A stretch of 15,394 nucleotides of DNA from the NCBI GenBank assembly GCA_023250585.1, contig JAHFAK010000016.1, positions 11,266 through 26,659 on the forward strand, in the 5' to 3' direction. This DNA comes from Deltaproteobacteria bacterium (GTDB taxonomy: Bacteria; Bdellovibrionota_F; JAHFAK01). A model generated the notes under the pieces. It was not told the DNA's origin and made no database searches. It was given only the letters and a program-made list of their open reading frames with translations. Position numbers and translations under genes: made by a program. Below, in pieces: positions 6,357-15,394 of this stretch. Each line of letters starts with the position of its first letter. Positions within the stretch are counted from its first letter, which is position 1.

Positions 6357-9098
6357 TTACCAAATAAATCCTACAGAAAAATGAAATTCTCCGATTGATT
6401 CATTTTCTTTTTTATCTAATTTAAATCCAAAATCAGCTTTAATGGGACCTACTGGAGTATCATAACGGAGGCCAGGTCCTGCGCTTTTACGCACATTTGT
6501 TATATCAAAATTTGATTCATCTCTATATACATTTCCTCCATCAGAAAATAGAGCGCCTCGAAATTCTTTATAAATCGGAAAAATAAATTCTCCAACATAA
6601 TTGGTAAAGATTCTGCCGCCAATGGGTGAATTATTGAGAAAAGTTTCAGGCGTTCCCACATAATCTTCTTTAAAACCACGTACTGTTCCTGTCCCTCCTA
6701 AAAAAAAGCGTTTTTGAATAGGTATTTCAGTAGTTCCTGCGTATGTTTGGGCATATCCTCCACGCAATGAAACATGGAAATTAAAATTTTTGTAAATTTC
6801 ATATAAAAAATCAGTCCTTCCAACTGCAGTATAGAATTCTTCTTCGGAGGCAAAATAATGATTATATAACGATAGTTTCAATGAGTTAATAATACCTTGT
6901 CGAGGATTTAATCGGTTATCAACATCAAATCGTTCAAGACCAAGACTTATTGATCCTAAGCGCAGAAGTCCTGTATCTTCTTCCGCACTTACAACATTAA
7001 AAGTGTCACTAAATTCAAACGTATAATGAATAGTTCCTTTTACTTTTTCAGTAAGTTCACGATCAGCGCTGAGAACTAATGTATTTTCATCAACATCAAA
7101 TTCAACTTTGTCAATGCGTGCATTGATATAGTTGATTCCTGTATTAACTTCAGTATAAAAAATATTTGGTTGCCGAATACCAATGCTAATTTTTCGTTCA
7201 GTAATTTCAGCGTTGGGTATTCTACGTTGTACCGAAGCTCTAACATCTAATGATTTTGCTTCTCCATCCAGATTTTTATGATTAAAACCTGCAAAGCCGC
7301 GAACGATATTATCTTCAAAAAGAAATGCTCCTTCCCTATTCAAGGTAGCAAAACCTGGTCCAAATTCAAAGGAAATGGCATTAAGCTCGTAAACGATAAT
7401 AATAAGGTTATGAAAATGAGTATCAGGGATTATTCCATCATCAATAATTTCAATATTTTGAAATAGTCCCATTTTATAGAGAGACCTTTTTGCTTCAAAA
7501 AGTTTTTTTTGGCTTAAGGGTTCACCAAAAGGAAGTTCAATTCGTTCTCGAATACGTCGTTCATTTGTTCGCTTGTTACCTTTTATAGAAATAAGCCCAA
7601 TAAGAGATTGTTCCCCTTCCGCAATACCATATTCAACAATGGCTTTATTGGGATCTTCAAAATGTACTTGTTCACGAATAGCAACTGCACTAAAACCTCG
7701 TTCTTGGTAGTATGATTTCATTGTATTGGACGCATTTTGAAAGTCATAATAGTTGAATGGGCTTCCGACTTTAAAACCTACAAGATTCATTAATTCTTCA
7801 CGGGAGATAGTTGATTTTTTTTCAACAAAATTAAAATTTATATGGTCAACAAGGATACGCCGTCCTTCGGTAATAGATAAAGTAACCGTAGCTTCATCAT
7901 CATCTATTGCACGATTGGTTATTATAATTGCTACCTCTAAAAAACCTTCTTGCTTATAATAGTCAATCAATTCATCAATCATACCTCGTATATTTTTTTC
8001 TGAATACGTGTCTTTGAATTCACTTCTATCAAAATAGCGTTTCACAACAGAATGAAGTTTTTGGGTAGTAATTTCTTTATTTCCTACAAAATCTGTATCT
8101 TCAATTTCTATTTGTTTATCTAATTCGATTTTGAATTCTATTTTTTTTATATTTTCATTTTGAAAAACAGTTGTTTTAATTTTACTGTACTGATAACCAT
8201 GTTCTTCATAGAACTCATGGATTTTACGTTCTTCTTCTTTGACAACTAATTCCTGAGAAAAAAAACGATCATATCCAAGATATTCATTGATTTCTTCTTC
8301 ATCAAATTCCACATCTCCCTTAAATGCAATTTTATATTGAAGTCCCAAGACTGCAGAGAAGCGTAACTCATAGGTATCAGTTGTTATCTCATATCTCAGC
8401 TCAGGTTCAGAAAGCTGTGAAGTTATAAATCCATTTTTGAGTAATAATTTCTTAATTTTTTCTTGAGATTTACTAACTCGTTCCTGTTCGTAAAAATCTC
8501 CTGTTTTAATTTCCAGTTCATCCTCTAATTTTTTAGAATGAAATTTTTCAAAACCTTCAAAATAAATCTTGGCAATTCGAACTCTCTCGCCTTCATCGAG
8601 AGTAAAAACAAAAGAAACGCCACTCGACTGCTGTTTAAATATTTTTTCAATTTTTACTTGGGCATTTAAGAATCCCTTTTTTCTATATGCATCAAGTATA
8701 CTTTTTTTTTCGTTTTCAGTATCGACTTCATTTATCCCCTGAAATTTTTTGATAGTAACTATGCCTTTGAGTGTAGAATCTGATAAAAATTGATTGCCAT
8801 GAAAGATAAGATTCTCAACTTTATAGCGAGGAATAATGATAAAATGTATAATTAATTTTTGTTCATTTTCTGTTGATGTAACAATAATATTTTCTAGGTC
8901 AAATAATTCGTTGAATTTTTTTATGAGCTTATTAATAGCGCTTTCGCTATAATCTTTTTCTTGCTCTAAAAGTTCTATAAATTTATTTTTTAATACAAAA
9001 TCACTCGAATCGACATTTAACTCAAATACTTTTTCTTGAGCAATAAGAGTGGAAATGAGCAATAACATATATAATAAAGTAATACTAAGCGTACGCAT
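6357..9098 (-). CDS. bamA: Omp85-family outer-membrane assembly protein (BamA/TamA-like), about seven POTRA domains
   Basis: The protein inserts beta-barrel proteins into the outer membrane (BamA), or works with TamB (TamA role). I start it at the ATG at 9098, one base after the tamB stop, giving 913 residues. An upstream TTG at 9113 lies inside tamB and would put extra polar residues before the signal peptide [20 protein letters not shown]. The periplasmic part, about residues 25-565, reads as six or seven POTRA units, several recognisable by a V..I.F.GN start and a YxxxGF/Y middle ([42 protein letters not shown]). The C-terminal barrel carries GTGTVRGF with VRGF at 806-809, SDGGNVY, and [18 protein letters not shown]. 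It ends in FHFSVGFIW, a classic outer-membrane signal with a terminal aromatic. The bamA symbol is the best guess, since its pairing with tamB would also fit tamA. Confidence 0.9.
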   Translation of the reverse strand: MRTLSITLLYMLLLISTLIAQEKVFELNVDSSDFVLKNKFIELLEQEKDYSESAINKLIKKFNELFDLENIIVTSTENEQKLIIHFIIIPRYKVENLIFHGNQFLSDSTLKGIVTIKKFQGINEVDTENEKKSILDAYRKKGFLNAQVKIEKIFKQQSSGVSFVFTLDEGERVRIAKIYFEGFEKFHSKKLEDELEIKTGDFYEQERVSKSQEKIKKLLLKNGFITSQLSEPELRYEITTDTYELRFSAVLGLQYKIAFKGDVEFDEEEINEYLGYDRFFSQELVVKEEERKIHEFYEEHGYQYSKIKTTVFQNENIKKIEFKIELDKQIEIEDTDFVGNKEITTQKLHSVVKRYFDRSEFKDTYSEKNIRGMIDELIDYYKQEGFLEVAIIITNRAIDDDEATVTLSITEGRRILVDHINFNFVEKKSTISREELMNLVGFKVGSPFNYYDFQNASNTMKSYYQERGFSAVAIREQVHFEDPNKAIVEYGIAEGEQSLIGLISIKGNKRTNERRIRERIELPFGEPLSQKKLFEAKRSLYKMGLFQNIEIIDDGIIPDTHFHNLIIIVYELNAISFEFGPGFATLNREGAFLFEDNIVRGFAGFNHKNLDGEAKSLDVRASVQRRIPNAEITERKISIGIRQPNIFYTEVNTGINYINARIDKVEFDVDENTLVLSADRELTEKVKGTIHYTFEFSDTFNVVSAEEDTGLLRLGSISLGLERFDVDNRLNPRQGIINSLKLSLYNHYFASEEEFYTAVGRTDFLYEIYKNFNFHVSLRGGYAQTYAGTTEIPIQKRFFLGGTGTVRGFKEDYVGTPETFLNNSPIGGRIFTNYVGEFIFPIYKEFRGALFSDGGNVYRDESNFDITNVRKSAGPGLRYDTPVGPIKADFGFKLDKKENESIGEFHFSVGFIW

Positions 9099-9099
9099 A

Positions 9100-12000
9100 T
9101 CATTTGAATTCAAATCGAAATTTAAAATCCATTCCTATTTCAGCATCGTTATTAGATCCTTCATCTTTCCAATTTGCCAGAAGAGAGAATTTTTTTGTTA
9201 CCTTATATTCCATCTCAGCTTCTTGTTCAGCTGTATTTGCCAGTGTTGCTTTGTAATTAAGATCAATACCTTTAATTACTTCAGATGATACAATTAAGCG
9301 AGGCTCTACGGTTTTTGAATTTTCAGAAAAAGTTGGAACAATTTGAATCGATTTAATGACTTTTAATTTTTTAATTAGTTCTTTTTCTAAAATATCTTGC
9401 GCTTTTCCTGAGACGGCTGCGGCAGCTTCCCATTTTCCTAAACTTAAATTCTCTCGTTCAGCACTTGTTACTCCTACTTCTAGTACGGAAATAATATCCT
9501 CACGTGAGAGTTCGGGATCAGAAGAAAGTGAGATATTGACGTTTTCTTCATCTCCACTCGCGTTTAAAAATATATGATAATTGCTCCGCTGGGTTTCAGC
9601 CGAAACATTATAAAGAAAGGATATTTTATTAGGGTCAATAAATTCAATTGATCCTGATTGGATCTTAAATTCTTCACCCCTGAATTCTAGGGTTCCTTCT
9701 TTTACTTTGATGGTTCCAAGCAGTCCCATCGATCTATTCGATCCCGTAATACGAAGATTTGCTAATAAACTTGAATCAAATAATTCGTTTTGAATAAGAA
9801 TATTTTCAAGAGCCGTTACACCAATGTCTAAAAATAAAAACTCAGATTCGGGCTCATGTATTTTTATTTTTGTGCTATCTTTAAAAAGATCCGTGATATT
9901 AAATATCTTCGATTTATAGTCGAGCCGCTTATTGAATTTTAGGTTGCTAATCGTTGTAGTGCCTTTTAAAAGCATATGATTTATTGGTCCATACAAACTG
10001 AGCGAACTTAACAGTTGAAATCTAAAATCTTTTGATTGCATGATTTCAATATTATGAACATGAAAATTAAGATCCAATGTTTGTGGATGTAAATTCTTGA
10101 GAATAATTTCTCCGTTTCCTGTAATTTTTCCATTGCTAAAATCAGATGTAAAGGAAGTTAATTTTAGCCGTTCTTCATTTAAAGTGAATGAAGCCATGCC
10201 ATTATAAAACTCTCCTTTAACTTGGGGAATTCCAAATCTGAGATTTTTAATGGTACCCCACCCTTGTAGGTTAATATTAGTTGGTTTGCCAGCTATTGTT
10301 AATTTAAAATGTGTATTTCCACTTGTTTTTTCTAATCGGGTAAAAGCATCTAAAAATAAAAGATCTGAGTACCCAGCCGCTGTAAGCAACATATTTCCAT
10401 CGGTCTCAAAAAAACCTTGAAGAGAAAGTTTACTATTAATTCCTTGAAAGCGAACCGGCGATAAAATAATTTTATCGTTTTCTATACCAAGAATCACTTC
10501 CCCTTCATTTTGTAATTTGTATTTATCTTGTAAAACAATAAGCTTTGAAAGGCGGAGAGTTCCTGAATGCATGTCATTTTTTAAAGATCCTTTCAATAAA
10601 GCTTTACCGCTTACTACAGTTTCTAAATTCTCAAACCGTCCAGTAAAATATATTCCTAAAAGTTCATGTAATTTAATAGCATCAAATTTTGTGTCGAGTG
10701 AATATGTATAATTGACTGAATTATACGAACATGAAGTAACAATAGCTTCATTGAAAAGATTTCCATTTAATAAATATTTATTTTCAAGATAGTCTATATG
10801 CACAAGTGAATTTTCATAGGGAATTCCATGGAATTTTGTTTCAACTAACGCAATGGTTCCATTAAAAATCGGATTATTGATTCTGCCGCTCAATAATCCT
10901 TTAATTAAAACTTTACTCGAAAGAGGAATTCCTTTTTTTCCAATATATGTAAAACTTTCAGTAGAGAGATTTTCAGAAAAAAGATTGAGATTCAATTCAT
11001 CAAAATGACGAATTGTACCTTCGAGATTAATACGCGCATTTTTCTTTGTTACTTGAAATAATACGTTTAATGTATCATTATCAATAGTGCCTTGAAAAAT
11101 GAGGTTATCAATAACCTCATCAGAGATTTTTACAGCACCAATTTTAGCTATATTGAATGAACCATTTACTGTCTTTTTTTTATCAAGTTTTATTTCCCCA
11201 GAAAGTTCAGCTTGATTTATTGAAGCGGTATACGTTTTTGGAAGTTTTAAAAGTTCGAATAATTTTAAAGAAGCAATTCTTCCATACAGAGATACTTCAT
11301 TTGATTTATCAAGCTTAATGCGCGATTGCCCTTCAGCGATAAGCGATGAATTATTAATCATAACGTTATTAATACTCAATTCATTGTATCTTTTTTGTAT
11401 ATTACCGCTAATATTTGTAAGTTTAATCAAATGAGACTCAAGAGAATGAATGAGAAAATCAATAGAAAGCTCTAATGCTCCATATTTGCCCGTAAGGCTC
11501 CCTTCACCTTTGATATCAATGTCTGTCATCAGTTTATCAAACAACTTGATGGATGTGAGGACAAATTTATCTGAAGTAAAATGTAATGACATTGTATCCT
11601 CAAAACTAAAATAACCAGATGCTTTAATTTTTTCTTTATTTCCTATAAGTGCATTTTCAATTTGAAATCTTTTCGGAGTAACATCAATACGTGCATCAAT
11701 AGGAATTGTCGGTAACGTAATAATTAATTGATTGTCGCTTTTGGCTGTGAAATTTTTTGTTATAAGTTTTGCGCCACCTTGTAAATGAAAGGGATTCATC
11801 GTTCCATGAGTAACCAAGGTTCCTTTTTCAATAGTAAGATTAACAGGAGCATCAGTTTTTTGAAAAATATCTAAGATGTTATTGAGGGTAAAATGAGTAA
11901 GCACAATATTTGAGGTAAAAGGATAATTTTTGTTAGTAAGATCAATGAGTGGATTAAATTCACATATCCCGCCGTTTTGAGCTCTATATATTCCATGTAT

Positions 12001-12918
12001 ATTAAGTTTTTTAAAATCAGTAGCAGCGTTGATTAGTAATTCATTCACTACAAAGTCTTTTATATGGAGGTTATTAAACCGTAATTTTGTTTGAAGGTTG
12101 TATAGCCCTCTATGAGCAACACAAGAGGTAGATTCTTTCAGGGTACCTTGCATTGCAGGAATATCAAATAATGATGCTACTTTTGGAACCTGTAACTTTG
12201 AAATCGAATTAAGAGAGAAGTTTTTAAAATTTTGGAAAGTTCCCCATATCCCAATATCAAATGATTCATCGTTAATTTTCAAATGAGTAATTTCCAATGA
12301 AGCAGGTCGATGTTTAAAGTTAAGATTTACATTTTTGATTCTCTCAGTTTTATCTTTATAACGATAGGTGATGGTAGAATTTTTAATCTGAACATCATGA
12401 AGATATTGTTTTACAAAACGGTCATCTTCCTTAATTTCTATATTCGGTATTTCTGCATATACCGTTCCTGTAGAAAAACTTAATTCAAGGGTCGTATTTT
12501 CAAAATTTCCATTTTGTATAGTAAAAGGAATAGAATAATAATCTCGAGAAGATGCTTTTTGCTGTGCTCCTGAAACAAAGCGACCTTTAATAGCTATATT
12601 TTTGCTTGTAATTGAATTAATCAATATTTTTTTTTCGAAAAAACGAAATGGAGTGACAGCTATAGAAACATCATTAACAAAAATTTCGATATCTGGATAA
12701 TGTTGAATTTTAACGTTTTTCAAATGTAACGAAGGATTAAATACATGGATTTCTTTATCCTCATAACTAATTTCAATATGATACTGGTACCTAATATAAT
12801 CGATACAGATGTTTTCGAGTTTTTGTAAGATACTTTTTTTGTTTATATAAAGAGCACAAAAAAGGCTACAAAATAGGATTAGAGGAATTATATATCGAAT
12901 GATTGTTTTACGTGTCAT
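9100..12918 (-). CDS. tamB: TamB-like inner-membrane-anchored protein (DUF490)
   Basis: A 1272-residue TamB/AsmA-superfamily protein, close in length to E. coli TamB. A short basic start (MTRKTIIRY) and one hydrophobic anchor (about residues 9-24) are followed by a very long beta-rich periplasmic region that would form a lipid-conducting groove between the membranes. The DUF490-type C-terminus is clear: GTIKVKEGTLEFRGEEFKIQSGSIEFIDPNKISF, then NVSAETQRSNYHIFLNASGDEENVNISLSSDPELSREDIISVLEVG, ending in beta strands (AEIGMDFKFRFEFK). The ATG at 12918 is preferred over an in-frame TTG at 12930. Neither has a good binding site, and the TTG falls inside a lone arm of the 320-443 repeat. The stop is followed by one base and then the bamA-like ATG, so the pair is translationally coupled. 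It lies 36 bases after the tRNA. Confidence 0.92.
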   Translation of the reverse strand: MTRKTIIRYIIPLILFCSLFCALYINKKSILQKLENICIDYIRYQYHIEISYEDKEIHVFNPSLHLKNVKIQHYPDIEIFVNDVSIAVTPFRFFEKKILINSITSKNIAIKGRFVSGAQQKASSRDYYSIPFTIQNGNFENTTLELSFSTGTVYAEIPNIEIKEDDRFVKQYLHDVQIKNSTITYRYKDKTERIKNVNLNFKHRPASLEITHLKINDESFDIGIWGTFQNFKNFSLNSISKLQVPKVASLFDIPAMQGTLKESTSCVAHRGLYNLQTKLRFNNLHIKDFVVNELLINAATDFKKLNIHGIYRAQNGGICEFNPLIDLTNKNYPFTSNIVLTHFTLNNILDIFQKTDAPVNLTIEKGTLVTHGTMNPFHLQGGAKLITKNFTAKSDNQLIITLPTIPIDARIDVTPKRFQIENALIGNKEKIKASGYFSFEDTMSLHFTSDKFVLTSIKLFDKLMTDIDIKGEGSLTGKYGALELSIDFLIHSLESHLIKLTNISGNIQKRYNELSINNVMINNSSLIAEGQSRIKLDKSNEVSLYGRIASLKLFELLKLPKTYTASINQAELSGEIKLDKKKTVNGSFNIAKIGAVKISDEVIDNLIFQGTIDNDTLNVLFQVTKKNARINLEGTIRHFDELNLNLFSENLSTESFTYIGKKGIPLSSKVLIKGLLSGRINNPIFNGTIALVETKFHGIPYENSLVHIDYLENKYLLNGNLFNEAIVTSCSYNSVNYTYSLDTKFDAIKLHELLGIYFTGRFENLETVVSGKALLKGSLKNDMHSGTLRLSKLIVLQDKYKLQNEGEVILGIENDKIILSPVRFQGINSKLSLQGFFETDGNMLLTAAGYSDLLFLDAFTRLEKTSGNTHFKLTIAGKPTNINLQGWGTIKNLRFGIPQVKGEFYNGMASFTLNEERLKLTSFTSDFSNGKITGNGEIILKNLHPQTLDLNFHVHNIEIMQSKDFRFQLLSSLSLYGPINHMLLKGTTTISNLKFNKRLDYKSKIFNITDLFKDSTKIKIHEPESEFLFLDIGVTALENILIQNELFDSSLLANLRITGSNRSMGLLGTIKVKEGTLEFRGEEFKIQSGSIEFIDPNKISFLYNVSAETQRSNYHIFLNASGDEENVNISLSSDPELSREDIISVLEVGVTSAERENLSLGKWEAAAAVSGKAQDILEKELIKKLKVIKSIQIVPTFSENSKTVEPRLIVSSEVIKGIDLNYKATLANTAEQEAEMEYKVTKKFSLLANWKDEGSNNDAEIGMDFKFRFEFK

Positions 12919-12920
12919 TA

Positions 12921-12938
12921 TTGAATGCAACTTCGTAT
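12921..12938 (-). repeat. Solitary arm of the 320-443 element
   Basis: Read on the minus strand, this is ATACGAAGTTGCATTCAA. The left arm at 320-337 is ATACTAAGTTGCATTCAA, so 17 of 18 bases match. No second arm or internal sequence of the element is present nearby. It ends 2 bases before the tamB ATG codon and contains the alternative TTG start. Confidence 0.55.
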
Positions 12939-12954
12939 AAGTAATTTAATCAAC

Positions 12955-13026
<72 letters not shown>

Positions 13027-13030
13027 ATCG

Positions 13031-13069
13031 ATAGTTTCTAGATTCTGATAATTAGGATTTAGAAACTAT
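13031..13069 (-). other. Hairpin over the FHA stop codon, just upstream of the tRNA
   Basis: ATAGTTTCTA (13031-13040) is an exact inverted copy of TAGAAACTAT (13060-13069). With two G-U pairs the RNA stem extends to 16 bp (13031-13046 with 13054-13069) around a 7-base loop. On the transcribed strand it includes the FHA stop codon and ends 4 bases before the tRNA. It is AT-rich and no U-run follows it, so it does not look like a standard terminator. A role in processing, RNA stability or weak attenuation is inferred. Confidence 0.6.
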
Positions 13070-13863
13070 TTTGCTTCACGCTTTACATCTGCCTTGATGT
13101 AAACGGTGTCACTATCGTTATCTTGACTCGTATCAAGAATAACTTCGAGCTCAGTTTGTCCAAGAAAAATTCGATCACCCACCGTTAATTTTTGTTTTGT
13201 GATGAGCGTATCATTAACATAGGTTCCATTTGTACTACTTAAATCAACAATGTAAATACTTCCTTCAATGACTTCAATTTGTGCATGAGCTTTTGATATG
13301 CTGTTATCATGTAATTTAATGTCTTGAGGGTTGGCTTGATTTTGTCTACCAAGAATGAGTGGCTCTCGAGATAAAGAATACAGTGTTCCTTCATCTACTC
13401 CTTTAATTACTCTTAATTTTATATTCTTTGTTCCTTCCTCATACATCACTTCAGTTTTTTCAGATTTTTTTGAAGTTACTTTAGCTTGAGGAGCTATTTT
13501 TTTTTCTTCTGATTTTTTTATGCGTTTATCTAATAGATCTTTAAGCGGATTCATGAGTCGTAAATGTGAACGTAGTTTTTTTTGAATTCGAAATGTTTTA
13601 TCTGATCCTTGAACAGTACGGATTTTTATTTCCTGATCTTCTTGAATATAATTTGTAATAACTGATTTTGGATGAACTTCTGTTTCAATATATACACCAA
13701 AATAAAATTCAATATCTTTAATAAAAGTTTTATCTTCTCCTTCCGCGACTGCAAGCCGGATCGTTTTCATATCATTATTTTTAATATATTCTAAAGGATA
13801 GGCTACTTTATTATTATTTTTAAGATAATCTTTAATTTTTTGGAGCAGTTTTAATTCATCCAT
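13066..13863 (-). CDS. FHA-domain protein with GspE/PilB N-terminal-like domain (265 aa)
   Basis: The C-terminal half (about residues 148-243) is an FHA phosphothreonine-binding domain: LILGRQ with Gly172-Arg173, NSISKAHAQI with Ser188 and His193, and DLSSTNGTYVN with Asn212-Gly213. These are the conserved phosphopeptide contacts. The N-terminal part (about 18-75, VAYPLEYIKNNDMKTIRLAVAEGEDKTFIKDIEFYFGVYIETEVHPKSVITNYI) resembles the second half of the MshEN/GspE N-terminal domain (PL...ND.KTLRLAMA.P.D...IDEI.F.TG..V...VA....I). This is a judgement by eye. A charged Lys-rich linker (about 113-145) joins the two. There is no signal peptide, so it should be cytoplasmic, probably reading Ser/Thr-kinase phosphorylation. 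The ATG has no clear binding site. A separate promoter lies upstream, and the tRNA and tamB follow downstream. Confidence 0.88.
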   Translation of the reverse strand: MDELKLLQKIKDYLKNNNKVAYPLEYIKNNDMKTIRLAVAEGEDKTFIKDIEFYFGVYIETEVHPKSVITNYIQEDQEIKIRTVQGSDKTFRIQKKLRSHLRLMNPLKDLLDKRIKKSEEKKIAPQAKVTSKKSEKTEVMYEEGTKNIKLRVIKGVDEGTLYSLSREPLILGRQNQANPQDIKLHDNSISKAHAQIEVIEGSIYIVDLSSTNGTYVNDTLITKQKLTVGDRIFLGQTELEVILDTSQDNDSDTVYIKADVKREAK

Positions 13864-13914
13864 ATAAAAATAAAATAGTTGTATGCGTCGGCTTTTTTAT
13901 TGATACACGTAATG

Positions 13915-13944
13915 ATTATATGAATATAAGTGATATACTGTAAA
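13915..13944 (-). promoter_or_regulatory. Candidate promoter for the FHA gene
   Basis: On the minus strand, TTTACA (13944-13939), an 18-base spacer and a perfect TATAAT (13920-13915). The predicted start is near 13908, about 45 bases before the FHA ATG. Part of the 116-base gap between the lipoprotein gene and the FHA gene is explained by this. The rest shows no gene or hairpin. Confidence 0.55.
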
Positions 13945-13979
13945 GATTTTAGTGAAAAAAATAATGAAAAAGAGACGTA

Positions 13980-14204
13980 TTAGTTAGAAGACGTTGTTGT
14001 GTCTTTTACGTCTTCATCAGCTTGGCCTGACTCATCACCATCTGTTTTTGTATCTTTTCCTTCAGTGGTGTTGTCTGTATTCTCATCAGTCTTCATGGTA
14101 TCTCCTTGAGGAGCAGCTGGCTCTTCATCTTTCTTTTCTGGGCAAGCACTCATAAGACCAAGTGAAAATACTACCATTGTTAAAAAAATTCCTAATTTCT
14201 TCAT
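13980..14204 (-). CDS. Small acidic lipoprotein (74 aa)
   Basis: The start is set at the ATG at 14204 (MKKLGIFL), because GGAGG lies 8 bases upstream. A further-upstream in-frame ATG at 14219 overlaps that binding site and would add MEDFT before the signal. Residues 1-20 are a signal peptide (MKKLGIFLTMVVFSLGLMSA) and Cys21 follows in an LMSAC lipobox, so signal peptidase II should cleave and lipidate it. The mature part, about 54 residues, is almost all Asp, Glu, Thr, Lys, Ser, Gly and Asn (KKDEE, TDENTDNTTEGKDTKTDGDESGQADEDVKD). It is acidic, low in complexity and probably unfolded. Pro at +2 gives no Asp-type inner-membrane retention signal, so outer-membrane placement is likely. No family or function is recognised. 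It has its own likely promoter. Confidence 0.8.
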   Translation of the reverse strand: MKKLGIFLTMVVFSLGLMSACPEKKDEEPAAPQGDTMKTDENTDNTTEGKDTKTDGDESGQADEDVKDTTTSSN

Positions 14205-14257
14205 TGTAAAATCCTCCAAATTAAAAGTTTATTAATTAACATTTTCAATAGTGATGT

Positions 14258-14286
14258 ATTTTTTAATCCTTTTAATAAAAAGTCAA
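14258..14286 (-). promoter_or_regulatory. Candidate promoter for the lipoprotein gene
   Basis: On the minus strand, TTGACT (14286-14281), a 17-base spacer, then AAAAAT (14263-14258), which matches four of six consensus bases. The predicted start is near 14251, about 45 bases before the lipoprotein ATG. It lies in the 101-base gap after the barrel gene, where no hairpin terminator is visible. The -10 match is weak. Confidence 0.4.
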
Positions 14287-14305
14287 GAGATTTATGCTAT
14301 TTTTT

Positions 14306-15394
14306 TTAATAATTATAACTGATAGTCGCACCAGTATTTAGAATGAGCCCTTCCGAAGTACTTCCCGAAGAGTCGGAGAGAGAGTCAGTAGATTTTTCTA
14401 TATAATTTGGAATCAATTGATGAAGTTGTATATGCAGATCCACTGAGAGGGAATCTTTGAGGATGTCTTTTTTATCTTTAAATTTGAATCCAAGTCCTAA
14501 TGAAAAAATATTCTTATCGCTATCTAAAAAATATGTTGCTTCCTCATCTTGGTTTGGTACGGGCGACTTTAAAAACGCATAGCCTCCCCTCATGGCTATA
14601 TCAAGATAATCAAGCGTCGTGCCTCCGTGAATTCTATTAAATCGATATTCAAGGCCAAATTTAGGATTTATAGTATCACTAAAATATGCAGCGGGGTTTT
14701 CAGTGAGTGACGGTTCGCCTAATGATCCGCCGCTTGAATCTGCTACTTCTACATAAGCACCTGGAGAAATGAAATGACTCCAGAGAGCATAATTAACATC
14801 CATGCTGGCAAGAACTTTATCTGCAAAAATATATGATACGCCCAATGTATATTCTGTAGGAACAAAATTAAGAGAGGAAGAAAGATTCAGCTGATAGGTA
14901 TTTTCAAGGCTAATTCCTGAATCAAATGCTGTAGTAACATCATTGTTGAGAGTGACATCGGTATTTATATCAATTTCATGTCGATATGACATTCCTAATT
15001 TGAGATCTTTGAGTGAGTTACTAAACGCAATAAAATTCAAAAGAGCTCCTGCGATGGGCGCGATTTTTTGTCCTACTTGGCTCGTCATTTGAATATTTGG
15101 TTCGTTAGGATTGCCTTCTTCTCCAAATGTTGTATTTGAATAAACAGTGCTTGTAAGATCACCTAATGAACGAGCCCCAATACCAAATGAGAACCCTTGC
15201 ACCGGTTCAATCGAAAGGCCTGTTAAAACAGATACGGTATTTGTAGTATTTTCATAAATGACATAATTTGGTTCATAGACATTTCCCATAGACAATGACG
15301 ATACGTAACCAACAGGAAGGAACATACTAAATCCGAAGGCAACTCTTTTACCAAAGGGGATTACTACACCTAAATTAAAACCATGAGAATTAGG
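14306..15394 (-). CDS. FadL/OmpP1-like outer-membrane barrel protein, partial (5' end outside window)
   Basis: The reading frame stays open to the right edge. The 23 codons before the internal Met at 15325 read PNSHGFNLGVVIPFGKRVAFGFS, which is good barrel sequence, so the true start lies beyond the window. The visible 362 residues alternate strands and turns. Features typical of the FadL/OmpP1/TodX transporter family are GFNLGVVIPFGKRVAFGFSMFLPVGY, GFSFGIGARSL, LKLGMSYRHEIDI, NFVPTEYTLGVSYIFADKVLASMDVNYALWSHF, and KFGLEYRF followed by AMRGGYAFLKSPVPNQ. It ends in GATISYNY with the terminal aromatic expected of outer-membrane barrels. FadL proteins take up long-chain fatty acids or other hydrophobic molecules. 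The substrate here is unknown, and the N-terminal hatch domain cannot be seen. The lipoprotein gene follows after about 100 bases on the same strand. Confidence 0.8.
   Translation of the reverse strand, partial: PNSHGFNLGVVIPFGKRVAFGFSMFLPVGYVSSLSMGNVYEPNYVIYENTTNTVSVLTGLSIEPVQGFSFGIGARSLGDLTSTVYSNTTFGEEGNPNEPNIQMTSQVGQKIAPIAGALLNFIAFSNSLKDLKLGMSYRHEIDINTDVTLNNDVTTAFDSGISLENTYQLNLSSSLNFVPTEYTLGVSYIFADKVLASMDVNYALWSHFISPGAYVEVADSSGGSLGEPSLTENPAAYFSDTINPKFGLEYRFNRIHGGTTLDYLDIAMRGGYAFLKSPVPNQDEEATYFLDSDKNIFSLGLGFKFKDKKDILKDSLSVDLHIQLHQLIPNYIEKSTDSLSDSSGSTSEGLILNTGATISYNY

Noticed and set aside
9049-9288. Plus-strand open frame across the tamB-bamA junction
   Set aside because: It lies antisense to two strongly supported genes, with no binding site and shadow-type composition.
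13031-13069. Rho-independent terminator after the FHA gene
   Set aside because: The stem is AT-rich and on the transcribed strand is followed by CGAT and the tRNA, not by a U-run. It is kept only as a hairpin.

Overview
The window is AT-rich bacterial chromosome from a diderm (Gram-negative) organism. It encodes an Omp85/BamA-type barrel assembly protein, a TamB-like translocation protein, a FadL-like outer-membrane barrel, a lipoprotein with a Cys lipobox, and SmpB. Several small families (the 86-residue protein at the left edge, and an FHA protein whose N-terminal half resembles the GspE/PilB N-terminal domain) remind me of the former Deltaproteobacteria (Myxococcota, Bdellovibrionota, SAR324-like). 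That placement is a weak inference. No phage, plasmid, CRISPR or transposase gene is visible.

Left region (1-1930): a small conserved hypothetical gene (+) converges on an unrecognised 226-residue gene (-). A 124-bp inverted-repeat element (320-443) sits at their 3' ends and supplies the last 19 codons and the stop of the minus-strand gene. Next on the minus strand is a P-loop kinase-like protein of the UPF0200/dephospho-CoA-kinase-like group. The divergent gap between this gene and the next operon holds a very long palindrome (41-bp perfect arms, 1736-1856), the most striking non-coding structure in the window.

Central plus-strand operon (1930-4654): larE-larB-larC, the complete pathway for the nickel-pincer nucleotide (NPN) cofactor used by lactate racemase and related LarA-type racemases/epimerases. 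LarB carboxylates and hydrolyses nicotinic acid adenine dinucleotide, LarE thiolates the product, and LarC inserts nickel. No larA is present, so the cofactor-using enzyme must lie elsewhere. LarE carries a CxxC pair plus the sacrificial-cysteine position, which suggests the iron-sulfur-dependent version of the enzyme. LarC is one uninterrupted frame. After larC comes a separately promoted gene for an exported, helix-rich protein of unknown function (4711-5895).

Right minus-strand region (5885-15394), in transcription order from the right edge: a partial FadL-like barrel, a small acidic lipoprotein, an FHA-domain protein, tRNA-Gly(CCC), tamB, a bamA-like gene with about seven POTRA domains, and smpB. 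tamB and the bamA-like gene are separated by a single base. The tRNA lies between the FHA gene and tamB with no room for its own close promoter, and a 16-bp hairpin covering the FHA stop codon lies just upstream, so the tRNA may be cut from a long transcript. A single arm of the 320-443 element is found again, with 17 of 18 bases matching, immediately before the tamB start.

Every gap between genes is shorter than 300 bases and each is accounted for below.
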